NCBI RefSeq assembly: GCF_019711655.1
Contig: NZ_JAIGNU010000002.1
Span: 434,001-498,000, forward strand
Direction: 5' to 3'
Source: Qipengyuania mesophila
GTDB taxonomy: Bacteria > Pseudomonadota > Alphaproteobacteria > Sphingomonadales > Sphingomonadaceae
DNA: 64,000 nt
Numbering within the stretch: the first letter of the stretch is position 1; every line of letters starts with the position of its first letter. Both the position numbers and the translations under genes were made by a program. The notes under the pieces were generated by a model. The model ran no database searches. It saw nothing but the letters and a program-made list of their open reading frames with translations, and was not told the origin of the DNA. Positions 1 to 7,406 of the stretch are shown in pieces.

Positions 1-573
1 CTCCAGGCGCGCCAGGCGTGGTTCCAGGATTTCATCGACTGGTTCCCGCTCGCCAACGGAGGCGAGGCGCGAGGTAATATCGGCGACGCCAAGCGACTTC
101 ACCTGCAGGCCAATGCAACGATCAATCTCGACCCGATTGGCTTCAAGGGCGCGCGGATCGACGCGGAGGTGGTCAAGCGCTTCATGAGCGTCAACGACCC
201 CTTCACCGGGCTCGACCGACCGTTTTCCTATGATCAGGAAGGCAGCTTCGACATCGACTTCCGTCACGACATCCCGTCGAGCGACTGGGCCTGGGGTGCA
301 AGTCTCAGCCACTTCGACCAGGCACCCTATTCGCGCCGCTACGAAGAGGGACGTGAATGGGAGGGTCCAGTGTTTGGCTCGCTATTCATCGAACACAAGG
401 ATGTACTCGGCCTCACGGTACAGGCGCGTGCGGGCAACCTGCTGGGTGCACGCAATTACTGGCGGCGCACGGTCTATGACGGCTCTCGCCCCGATGGCGA
501 CATCCTGTTCCACGAATATCAGGACCGCCGGATCGGGCCCATCTTCCGCCTGACTGTCAGCGGAGATTTCTAG
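1..573 (+). CDS. TonB-dependent receptor, C-terminal part (5' truncated by window)
   Basis: The reading frame is open from the first base of the window and ends at a TAG at 571-573, so this is the last 190 residues of a longer protein. The sequence alternates polar and hydrophobic residues in the manner of outer-membrane beta strands, with many Trp, Tyr and Arg residues and short turns. It ends in Gly-Asp-Phe, a terminal Phe being typical of beta-barrel proteins recognised by the BAM complex. It is most likely the barrel end of a TonB-dependent receptor of the sphingomonad type that carries long extracellular loops. The substrate cannot be read from this part. Plug and TonB box lie outside the window. 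An internal ATG at 169 is not a start. Confidence 0.75.
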   Translation, partial: LQARQAWFQDFIDWFPLANGGEARGNIGDAKRLHLQANATINLDPIGFKGARIDAEVVKRFMSVNDPFTGLDRPFSYDQEGSFDIDFRHDIPSSDWAWGASLSHFDQAPYSRRYEEGREWEGPVFGSLFIEHKDVLGLTVQARAGNLLGARNYWRRTVYDGSRPDGDILFHEYQDRRIGPIFRLTVSGDF

Positions 574-579
574 CCTCAG

Positions 580-628
580 AGGACCTCTCCCGAACCCGGC
601 GCGTTATGTTGGGCAAGGGAGAGGTCCT
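580..628 (+). promoter_or_regulatory. 12-bp inverted repeat that buries the ribosome binding site of the antiporter gene
   Basis: AGGACCTCTCCC at 580-591 is perfectly complementary to GGGAGAGGTCCT at 617-628, with a 25-nt loop between them. The right arm contains the only good Shine-Dalgarno sequence (GGGAGAGG, 617-624) of the next gene and touches its TTG start at 628. It may work as the terminator of the receptor gene, although it lacks a T-tract. It may also be a translation-controlling hairpin for the antiporter. The structure is seen directly and its function is inferred. Confidence 0.6.
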
Positions 629-1992
629 TGGAAATCGATCCGCGTATTCTGATGTTCGTGGTGTTCGGCGCGGGACTGACCCTCGCCGTCACGATAGAAC
701 GCTGGCTGGCACGCATCTGGCTTTCGCTGCCGATCGTCTATGTCGCAGCAGGATTCGCCATTTGGTCGCTTCCGCTGGGGCTCCCGCATTTCAATCCGAC
801 GGTCGACGGTTTTGATGCGATGACGCTCGAATATGCGACCGAATTCATCGTCATTGCGTCTCTGATGGCGGCAGGCATTGCCATCGACCGGCCGGTCAGC
901 TGGACCAACTGGCGGCAGATCTGGCCTCTCCTGATAATCGCGATGCCGCTGACCATCCTGGCCATGGCCTTGCTCGGTTGGTGGGCGCTGGGGCTGGCGC
1001 CAGCAAGCGCCCTCCTACTCGGCGCCGTGCTGGCGCCCACCGATCCCGTACTCGCGCGCAGCGTCCAAGTCGGACCGCCGGGAGAGGATCAGCGCCATGA
1101 TGTCCGCTTCAGCTTGACCGCGGAAGCCGGCCTCAACGACGGGCTGGCCTTCCCCTTCACACACCTCGCGATAGCGGCTGTCGGAATGACGGCCTTGGGT
1201 AGCTGGGCCTGGGAATGGGCAGCTATGGATCTGGCATGGCGGATCGTTGCTGGTTGCGCCCTCGGCTGGGTGGTGGGGCGCATCGGTGCCTGGTACGTGT
1301 TCGAGCGAGAGGCCGACGCGCCGATGTCGGACATCGACGAAGCCAGCGAAAGCTCGGCCAACCCAGTCTATTCGACCAGCGAAGGCCTGATCGTCCTCGG
1401 CACCCTGCTACTAGCCTACGGATTGGCAGAACTGTTCCAGGGATACGGATTTCTCGCCGTGTTCGTGGGCGCGGTCACCGCCCGACAGCGCGAAAATCGG
1501 AGCCGCTACCATAAGATAAGTCACCATTTCATCGACCAGATCGAGCAGATTGTCCTGGTCGCGGTGCTGTTCGGCTTCGGCGCGATGCTGGCCAGCGGCG
1601 TGCTGGGAGCGCTGACCTGGCCCGCGGTGCTGGTCGGGCTCGCGCTGATCCTCATCGTTCGCCCCGCCTCGGGGATGATAGCGGAAATGAACAGTGGCTT
1701 GCCCGCGATCGGAAAGCTCGCGGTCGCATTTCTGGGCGTGCGTGGGATGGGTTCGATCTACTATCTCGCCTACGGCCAGAACCACGGAGCCTCTGGACAG
1801 ATCGACGTGCTGTGGGCAACGGTGAGCTTCACGATACTCGGCTCGATCGTCGTGCATGGCATCGTCGCCGGTCCATTCATCCGGCATGTCGAGCACCCCA
1901 GGGCCCACATCCATCGGGGTCAGGACCCGAACATGGAATCGCTCTCGCCCGACTGGCCCCGCCGGGGACCCCACTCAAGGGCGCAAGGCTGA
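628..1992 (+). CDS. CPA1-type cation:proton antiporter (NhaP-like)
   Basis: This 454-residue inner-membrane protein has about 12 hydrophobic segments. It carries the CPA signatures LAPTDPVLA near residues 134-142 and EAGLNDGLAFPF near residues 165-176, where the Asn-Asp pair is the ion-binding motif of CPA1 antiporters. It should exchange Na+ or K+ for H+ for pH and salt homeostasis. The start is TTG at 628, chosen because GGGAGAGG lies just upstream and no ATG or GTG fits better. That ribosome binding site is inside a 12-bp stem (580-628), which suggests controlled translation. The C-terminal 30 residues are hydrophilic and proline-rich. The gene converges on trigger factor, with a long hairpin between the two stop codons. 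The family is clear; the cation specificity is unknown. Confidence 0.88.
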   Translation: MEIDPRILMFVVFGAGLTLAVTIERWLARIWLSLPIVYVAAGFAIWSLPLGLPHFNPTVDGFDAMTLEYATEFIVIASLMAAGIAIDRPVSWTNWRQIWPLLIIAMPLTILAMALLGWWALGLAPASALLLGAVLAPTDPVLARSVQVGPPGEDQRHDVRFSLTAEAGLNDGLAFPFTHLAIAAVGMTALGSWAWEWAAMDLAWRIVAGCALGWVVGRIGAWYVFEREADAPMSDIDEASESSANPVYSTSEGLIVLGTLLLAYGLAELFQGYGFLAVFVGAVTARQRENRSRYHKISHHFIDQIEQIVLVAVLFGFGAMLASGVLGALTWPAVLVGLALILIVRPASGMIAEMNSGLPAIGKLAVAFLGVRGMGSIYYLAYGQNHGASGQIDVLWATVSFTILGSIVVHGIVAGPFIRHVEHPRAHIHRGQDPNMESLSPDWPRRGPHSRAQG

Positions 1993-1998
1993 CACGAC

Positions 1999-2030
1999 GA
2001 AGGGCGGCGAACCGAGATTCGCCGCCCTTC
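1999..2030. terminator. Bidirectional hairpin between antiporter and trigger factor genes
   Basis: A 13-bp perfect stem (1999-2011 pairing with 2018-2030, loop CCGAGA) lies between two convergent stop codons (1992 and 2050). There is no clear T-tract on either side, so termination efficiency is uncertain, but position and stability fit a shared terminator. Confidence 0.6.
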
Positions 2031-2049
2031 GCATGGTCAGCGTTGCCGA

Positions 2050-3612
2050 TTACTTCTTCGACGCGGCTTTCTTGGCCGGAGCCTTCTTGGCAGCGGGTTT
2101 CTTCGCAGCAGGCTTGTCGTCGGCCTTGGCGGTAGCCGCCTTCTTCGCGGGAGCCTTCTTGGCCGGGGCCTTTTTGGCGGCCGGCTTTTCGTCGGCGTCC
2201 TTGGCTGCTGCCTTCTTGGCCGGAGCTTTCTTGGCGGCAGCCTTCTTCGCGGGAGCCTTCTTCTTCGGCTTTTCCTCGGTCGTATCGTCGGCTTCGATCG
2301 CGGCTTCGAGCTCTTCGCGCGTCACTTCGCGGTCGGTGATATCGGCCTTGTCGAAGAGGAAATCGACGACCTTGTCTTCATAGAGCGGGGCGCGCAGCTG
2401 GGCGGCGGCCATCGGCTCCGAACGGACGTACTGGACGAAACGCTCGCGGTCTTCTGCGCGATACTGCTGGGCCGCCTGCTGGATGAGCATGTTCATCTCG
2501 TTGGCATTGACCTCGACGCCGTTCTTCTGGCCGATTTCCGAGAGCAGCAGGCCCAGACGGACGCGACGTTCGGCGATCTTGCGGTAGTCGTCCTTCTCGT
2601 CTTCCATTTCCTTGAGCATGGCTTCGGCATCGTCCGACTGCGCGGCTTCCTGCTGCAGCTGGGCCCAGATCTGCTGGAATTCCGCATCGACCATGCCTTC
2701 GGGCACGGCGAAGTCGTGGCCGGCGGCCAGCGTGTCGAGCAGCTGGCGCTTCATCTGGGTCCGGGTGAGGCCGGCGGTTTCCTGCTCGAGCTGGCCGCGC
2801 AGGAGTTCCTTGAGCTTGTCGAGGTTTTCGAGGCCGAGGTCCTTGGCGAATTCGTCGTCGACCTTGGTCTCGGTCGGCACCTTCACTTGCTGGACCTTGA
2901 TCGCGAACTGCGCTTCCTTGCCCTTGAGGTTTTCGGCCGGATAATCCTCGGGGAAGGTCACGGTGATGGTCTTCTCATCGCCGGTCTTCACGCCCGCGAG
3001 CTGTTCCTCGAAGCCGGGGATGAACTGGCCCGAACCGATCACCAGCGGGGTGTTCTCCGCCTTGCCGCCCTCGAACTCGACCCCGTCGATGCTGCCGACG
3101 AAGTCGATGATCAGCTGGTCGCCATCACCCGCCTTCTTGGTCTTGGCAGCGTCCTTGTAGCTCTTGTTGTTGGAAGCGATCCGTTCGACCGCTTCCATCA
3201 CCTGCTCGTCGGTCACCGGAACCGTCAGGCGTTCGAGCTCGAGGCCTTCGACTTCGGGCGCCTCGATTTCGGGCAGCACTTCGACTTCGACGCTGAGCGA
3301 GGCGTCCTTGCCTTCCTCATAGCCGTCACCGAGCTCGACCTTGGGCTGCATCGCCGGACGCAGCTTGTTGTCGGCCATCACCTTGTCGACCGATTCGCGG
3401 ATCATGTCGTTGACCGTCTGGGCGTGAAGCTGTTCGCCGTGCATCTTGCGCACGAGATTCGCCGGCACCTTGCCCGGGCGGAAGCCGGGCATCTTCACCT
3501 GCGGGGCGATCTTCTTCACTTCGCTGTTGACGCGCTCGTCGATTTCCTTGGCCGGAATGGTGACGGAATAGGCGCGCTTGAGGCCCTCGTTGGCGGTCTC
3601 TTTGATCTGCAT
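2050..3612 (-). CDS. tig: Trigger factor, ribosome-associated chaperone and prolyl isomerase, with Lys/Ala tail
   Basis: This 520-residue protein has three parts. The N-terminal ribosome-binding domain contains GFRPGKVPANLVRK near residue 45, which matches the trigger-factor signature. An FKBP-type PPIase domain follows (about residues 155-245, from GDGDQLIIDFVGSIDG onward), then the helical chaperone arms. It binds nascent chains at the ribosomal exit tunnel. Start at 3612 (MQIKETANEG) matches family starts; the frame is open further upstream but that part is not conserved and runs into the tRNA-Leu gene. Unusual is the last 75 residues (about 446-520), built from repeats of the type APAKK or AAAKK broken by short acidic Asp/Glu-Lys spacers. 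It resembles histone H1 tails and may bind rRNA or nucleic acid. E. coli trigger factor is 432 residues and has no such tail. Confidence 0.95.
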   Translation of the reverse strand: MQIKETANEGLKRAYSVTIPAKEIDERVNSEVKKIAPQVKMPGFRPGKVPANLVRKMHGEQLHAQTVNDMIRESVDKVMADNKLRPAMQPKVELGDGYEEGKDASLSVEVEVLPEIEAPEVEGLELERLTVPVTDEQVMEAVERIASNNKSYKDAAKTKKAGDGDQLIIDFVGSIDGVEFEGGKAENTPLVIGSGQFIPGFEEQLAGVKTGDEKTITVTFPEDYPAENLKGKEAQFAIKVQQVKVPTETKVDDEFAKDLGLENLDKLKELLRGQLEQETAGLTRTQMKRQLLDTLAAGHDFAVPEGMVDAEFQQIWAQLQQEAAQSDDAEAMLKEMEDEKDDYRKIAERRVRLGLLLSEIGQKNGVEVNANEMNMLIQQAAQQYRAEDRERFVQYVRSEPMAAAQLRAPLYEDKVVDFLFDKADITDREVTREELEAAIEADDTTEEKPKKKAPAKKAAAKKAPAKKAAAKDADEKPAAKKAPAKKAPAKKAATAKADDKPAAKKPAAKKAPAKKAASKK

Positions 3613-3675
3613 GGGTTGAAACTCGTGACTTTCCAAATGCGATATGTGCGATGAGGCTTCGCGCGGCGGCGGCAC

Positions 3676-3760
3676 TGGTGCGGGCGAAGGGACTCGAACC
3701 CCCACATCTTTCGATACTGGTACCTAAAACCAGCGCGTCTACCAGTTCCGCCACGCCCGC
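3676..3760 (-). tRNA. tRNA-Leu, anticodon UAG
   Basis: On the minus strand the gene starts GCGGGCG at 3760 and ends CGCCCGC followed by ACCA, giving a 7-bp acceptor stem and an encoded CCA end. The anticodon stem CTGGT/ACCAG holds the loop TTTAGGT, so the anticodon is TAG (reads CUN Leu). A long variable arm is present, as expected for a class II tRNA. The T arm GGGGGTTCGAGTCCC is intact. Length is 85 nt including CCA. Confidence 0.95.
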
Positions 3761-3920
3761 TAACCCGAACGAAGCTGCGCGAGGAGCGCCCAAGACTTGC
3801 CCAGGCCCTTCGCGTGTAGGCGCGTGCCTCTAGTAGAGAGCGAGAGATTGCGCAAGCGTGGCGAAGTGCGGGAACCCGCATAGGCTTCCCAAGCGTTCCA
3901 GATCGGAAAGGAACCAACCC

Positions 3921-4100
3921 ATGGCAACCCCACCAGAGCCCCAACCCGACACGATCGAACCCGGTTCGCCGGACGAAATACCTTCGGCCCCGCCGCCCGA
4001 TGAAGCACCGATGGAAGACCCTCCCGGCTTCGAACCGCCGCAGCCCGATTTCGACGAGCCCGACCGCGGACCGGCCGAAACGCCGCCACCGGCGGATTGA
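3921..4100 (+). CDS. Small proline- and acid-rich protein
   Basis: This is a 59-residue protein starting MATPPEPQ. It is made mostly of Pro, Glu, Asp and Ala and has no hydrophobic segment, so it is probably disordered and cytoplasmic. The start at 3921 is preceded by GGAAAGGAA at a suitable distance, which favours it over an in-frame ATG at 3858. It lies 39 bp before the DUF3297 gene on the same strand and may be co-transcribed with it. The family is not recognised and low-complexity composition makes the call less certain. Confidence 0.5.
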   Translation: MATPPEPQPDTIEPGSPDEIPSAPPPDEAPMEDPPGFEPPQPDFDEPDRGPAETPPPAD

Positions 4101-4139
4101 TCTTGCCCGCGAGGGCGTGCCGCATTATCGGCGCGCCCC

Positions 4140-4424
4140 ATGAGCGAAGAAACCAAGAGCCAGACTCCGCCCGACCACCTGTCGGTCAATCCTGAAAGCA
4201 AGCATTTCGACGTCGAGGTGCTGAAGCGCGGCGTGGGCATCCGGTTCAAGGGCAAGCAGCGCACAGATATCGAGGAATATTCGATTTCCGAAGGATGGGT
4301 GCGCGTCCAGGCGGGCAAGACCGTCGACCGTCACGGCAAGCCGCTGACGCTCAAGCTCAACGGCCCGGTCGAAGCCTGGTTCGAGGATCTCGGCGACAAC
4401 CCGCCGGTTGCCAAGGCCGACTGA
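4140..4424 (+). CDS. DUF3297 family protein
   Basis: This 94-residue soluble protein begins MSEETKSQTPPDHLSVNP. The segment from about residue 14 to 60 (HLSVNPESKHFD through IEEYSISEGWVRVQAGK) matches the DUF3297 family, a small family widespread in alpha- and gammaproteobacteria. Its molecular function is not established. The stop codon abuts the stop codon of the convergent CHAP-domain gene (4424/4425) with no spacer. Confidence 0.8.
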   Translation: MSEETKSQTPPDHLSVNPESKHFDVEVLKRGVGIRFKGKQRTDIEEYSISEGWVRVQAGKTVDRHGKPLTLKLNGPVEAWFEDLGDNPPVAKAD

Positions 4425-5003
4425 TTATCTTGCGAATTCGGCGAAGGCGCTGAGAAACCGCCGCGAGGTTTCCTTGCGCGCCGGAGCCATCGCGACCTGG
4501 GGGCGCGGCTGCGCCCGACGGTCGGCATAGATGAAGCCGGAAACCGGCCATACGGTCGTGCCGACCTTGCCCAGCGGAGCGTACCAGACGCGCACCGCGC
4601 TCCAGTCGTTGGCCTGCGAGACGTCGATCGCCAGCGCGCCCTTCTCGATCTGTCCCCGGCGCCCGTCGATCGGCGACCAGTTGGCATGGTCGAGCAGGAC
4701 GCGCCGCGAATCGAGAATGCGGCTCACGGTGGCGACGTGGCCGAGCGGCATGTTCTGGGTCTGGCGGAAGGCCATGACCGCGCCCACCAGGGGCGTCCGG
4801 CCCGTCGCATAGCGCCCCTGCGCCTGCTCCCACCAGGTATAGGCATCGCCATAGAGCTGAATCCCCGACACCTCTCGCGCGTAGGGCACGCACTGGAGAT
4901 AGGCGTCCAGCTCGGCGCCGTTGGCGCCGAAGGTGTCGAAATCGTCCGCCATCACCGGAGAGGCGCAGGCGAGTAGAGCGAAAACGGCAAGATTCTTCCT
5001 CAT
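4425..5003 (-). CDS. Secreted CHAP-domain amidase/peptidase
   Basis: This 192-residue protein has a signal peptide (MRKNLAVFALLACASPVMAD, cleavage near residue 19) followed by a single CHAP domain. The likely catalytic Cys is C38 in LQCVPYAR, the His is H89 in LGHVATVSRI, and N108 in DHANW fits the third polar residue. CHAP domains cut peptidoglycan cross-links or stem peptides, so this is a probable periplasmic wall hydrolase with no extra binding domain. Start 5003 was chosen because it begins the signal peptide; the frame is open to 5102. Substrate bond is not known. Confidence 0.85.
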   Translation of the reverse strand: MRKNLAVFALLACASPVMADDFDTFGANGAELDAYLQCVPYAREVSGIQLYGDAYTWWEQAQGRYATGRTPLVGAVMAFRQTQNMPLGHVATVSRILDSRRVLLDHANWSPIDGRRGQIEKGALAIDVSQANDWSAVRVWYAPLGKVGTTVWPVSGFIYADRRAQPRPQVAMAPARKETSRRFLSAFAEFAR

Positions 5004-5123
5004 TCCGGCAGGATTATGCCGCCCGATCTTGCCGCTACCCTTCGCATTAAGGTTAACGTGAATTAACCAGATAAAGTGCGATGCTTGCAATGCAGCGCGC
5101 AAAGCGCCACTTGCCGCGCCATC

Positions 5124-6524
5124 ATGTTACCCTCCTCTTCCAAGCCCACGGTGATCATCATCGGCCGGCCAAATGTCGGCAAGTCGACGCTGTTCAACCG
5201 GCTCGTCGGCAAGCGTCTCGCGCTGGTCGACGACCAGCCCGGCGTTACGCGCGACCGCCGCTTCGGCGATGCGACGATAGCGGGGCTCGACTTCCAGGTG
5301 GTCGACACCGCCGGGTGGGAGGACGAGGATGCCGAGAGTCTTCCCGGACGGATGCGTAAGCAGACCGAGGTTAGCCTCGAAGGCGCCGATGCGGCGATGT
5401 TCGTGTTCGATTCGCGCGTCGGCCTGACCCCGCTCGACGAGGAAATCGCCCGCTGGCTGCGCGAGCAGGAAGTGCCCGTGGTGCTGGTCGCTAACAAGGC
5501 AGAAGGCAGCCAGGGCGACGCTGGCATCTTCGAAAGCTTCGAGCTCGGCTTCGGCGAACCCGCTGCGATCAGCGCCGAACACGGCGAAGGGATTGCCGAT
5601 CTGTTCGACCATCTCTGGCCGATCATCGGGGCCAAGGCCGAAGCCGCCGACATCGAGGCGGAGATCGACGAGGAAGACGAGGAAGCCCTGCTCGCAGGCC
5701 CGCTCAAGCTGGCCATCGTGGGCCGCCCCAATGCCGGCAAGTCCACGCTCATCAATCGCCTGCTGGGCGAAGACCGCCTGCTGACCGGGCCTGAGGCCGG
5801 GATCACTCGCGATTCGATCGCCGTCGATTGGGAATGGCGCGATCCGCGTGATGGCGAGATGCGCGACATCCGCCTGATCGACACCGCCGGCATGCGCAAG
5901 AAGGCGCAGGTTACCGACAAGCTCGAACGCCTTTCGGTAGCCGATGCCCGGCGTGCGGTTGATTTCGCCGAGGTTGTCGTGCTGCTGCTCGACGCCACCC
6001 GCGGGCTCGAATCGCAGGACCTCAAGATCGCCAACATGGTGCTCGAGGAAGGTCGCGCGCTGATGATCGCGATCAACAAATGGGACGTAGCCGAAGGCGC
6101 GAGCGCGCTGTTCAACGGGATTCGCGAGGCGCTCAACGAAGGACTCGCGCAGGTCCGCGGCCTGCCGCTGTTCGCGGTCAGCGCGAAGACCGGCAAGGGG
6201 CTCGACCAGATGCTCTGCGCAGCCTTCGAGCTTCGCGCCGCATGGAGCCGCCGCGTCCCCACCGCCGCGCTCAACCGCTGGTTCGACGATGCGCTCGAAG
6301 CCAATCCGCCACCCGCGCCCAAGGGCAAGCGCATCAAGCTGCGCTATATCACCCAGGCCAGCGTCCGGCCGCCGCGGTTCGTCGTCTTCGGGACGCGGCT
6401 CGACATGCTGCCCAAGAGCTACGAGCGCTATCTCGTCAATGGCATTCGCGACAAGCTGGGCTTCGAGGCGGTGCCCGTGCGCGTCGTGCTCAAGGCGCCC
6501 AAGAACCCCTACCAGAAGGACTGA
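5124..6524 (+). CDS. der: Ribosome biogenesis GTPase Der (EngA)
   Basis: This 466-residue protein has two tandem Era-like GTPase domains. The first P-loop is GRPNVGKST near residue 12 and the second is GRPNAGKST near residue 202. Each has its own DTAG switch motif, and NKxD motifs follow (NKAE in domain 1, NKWD in domain 2). The domains are joined by an acidic linker (around IDEEDEEA), and the C-terminal 80 residues form the KH-like domain typical of Der. Der is essential for 50S subunit assembly. Start 5124 is chosen because it leads directly into the first G domain; upstream in-frame ATG at 5076 adds a non-conserved extension. Confidence 0.97.
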   Translation: MLPSSSKPTVIIIGRPNVGKSTLFNRLVGKRLALVDDQPGVTRDRRFGDATIAGLDFQVVDTAGWEDEDAESLPGRMRKQTEVSLEGADAAMFVFDSRVGLTPLDEEIARWLREQEVPVVLVANKAEGSQGDAGIFESFELGFGEPAAISAEHGEGIADLFDHLWPIIGAKAEAADIEAEIDEEDEEALLAGPLKLAIVGRPNAGKSTLINRLLGEDRLLTGPEAGITRDSIAVDWEWRDPRDGEMRDIRLIDTAGMRKKAQVTDKLERLSVADARRAVDFAEVVVLLLDATRGLESQDLKIANMVLEEGRALMIAINKWDVAEGASALFNGIREALNEGLAQVRGLPLFAVSAKTGKGLDQMLCAAFELRAAWSRRVPTAALNRWFDDALEANPPPAPKGKRIKLRYITQASVRPPRFVVFGTRLDMLPKSYERYLVNGIRDKLGFEAVPVRVVLKAPKNPYQKD

Positions 6525-6532
6525 GCCGGGTG

Positions 6533-7030
6533 ATGCTCGACATCCTTGCGGGCACGGGCGCGATCGACCTGATCGAGCGAACCAGTTCGAGCATGCGCGT
6601 GCAGCAGGTCGTGCAGCTCAGCCTGGCACCGGCCTTCCTGCTGGCCGGGATCGGGGCGGTCATGAACGTCATGACCAACCGGCTGATCTGGGTCGCCAAC
6701 AAGATCGAGCGTATTCTCGAGGCCGGCGAGGAAGGCGACATCGAGGCCATGCGGGCCGAACTGCCCGCACTCGAGCAGCGCCGGATCTATGCCCAGCGTG
6801 CCGTCATGTTCAGCACCGCATCGGCTCTGGCCATCAGCGTGGTCATCGTGTTGCTGTTTTTCAGCGCCTTCGTCGAGGCCGCGCTCGGCACGCTTGTAGC
6901 GATCACCTGGGTGATCTGCATGGGGCTGCTGGTGGCCGGGCTGAGTTCCTTCCTGATGGAAACGCGCACAGCCGCCCGCCGCAACCGCGAGCGTATGCGC
7001 GAGCGCAGGGCTTCAGCGGACCAAATCTGA
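6533..7030 (+). CDS. DUF2721 family membrane protein
   Basis: This 165-residue protein matches the DUF2721 family. A short N-terminus is followed by a hydrophobic segment (around LAPAFLLAGIGAVMNVM), a charged cytoplasmic helix with many Arg and Glu (RIWVANKIERILEAGEEG-like region), and two more transmembrane segments before a basic C-terminal tail. It starts 8 bp after the der stop codon, so co-transcription with der is likely. GTG at 6530 is an alternative start. The function of the family is unknown. Confidence 0.8.
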   Translation: MLDILAGTGAIDLIERTSSSMRVQQVVQLSLAPAFLLAGIGAVMNVMTNRLIWVANKIERILEAGEEGDIEAMRAELPALEQRRIYAQRAVMFSTASALAISVVIVLLFFSAFVEAALGTLVAITWVICMGLLVAGLSSFLMETRTAARRNRERMRERRASADQI

Positions 7031-7136
7031 ACGTTACGCGACCAACGGAAGGCTATTCCGCGTCGAACCGTGCCGATGCTTCGCCGCTGGTTCATCTTGC
7101 TGTGCGATATTCGTCTCCGAGGCCAAGGAGGCCAGC

Positions 7137-7343
7137 ATGAGCAGATTGCGCATCGCAATTCACGGTTCGACAAGTCGCGAAGAAGAAATCGTCGCCTTGG
7201 AGGCGCTGGATATCGCCACGGCCCTGACGATTGCCGACATCAATCTCGGCAGCGGCGGGGCGGAAATCTGGGAAGGCGATCACCGCCTCGCGCGCCTCGC
7301 CAAGCTCGGCGGCGAACACGCGACCTTCTGGCGCGTCGGCTGA
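7137..7343 (+). CDS. Small hypothetical protein (68 aa)
   Basis: This soluble protein starts MSRLRIAIHGST and has no signal peptide or membrane segment. A strong ribosome binding site, AAGGAGG, lies 7 bp before the ATG, which supports it as a real gene. It is Ala/Glu/Leu rich and probably adopts a mixed alpha/beta fold. It sits alone between the DUF2721 gene and a TPR protein gene. No family recognised. Confidence 0.6.
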   Translation: MSRLRIAIHGSTSREEEIVALEALDIATALTIADINLGSGGAEIWEGDHRLARLAKLGGEHATFWRVG

Positions 7344-7406
7344 GCGCCCTTTGGGGCGACTCCATGGCCCGTGTTATCTCCCTTCTCGCAAGGGGGGAGA
7401 TGTCAG

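Noticed and set aside
2716..3654. Long open frame on the plus strand opposite trigger factor
   Set aside because: It is a GC-driven shadow of tig. The residues are dominated by Leu, Val, Asp and Phe with no recognisable domain, and tig is certain on the other strand.
5063..6337. 424-residue open frame opposite der
   Set aside because: Serine/arginine rich with no domain and antisense to a clearly conserved GTPase gene.
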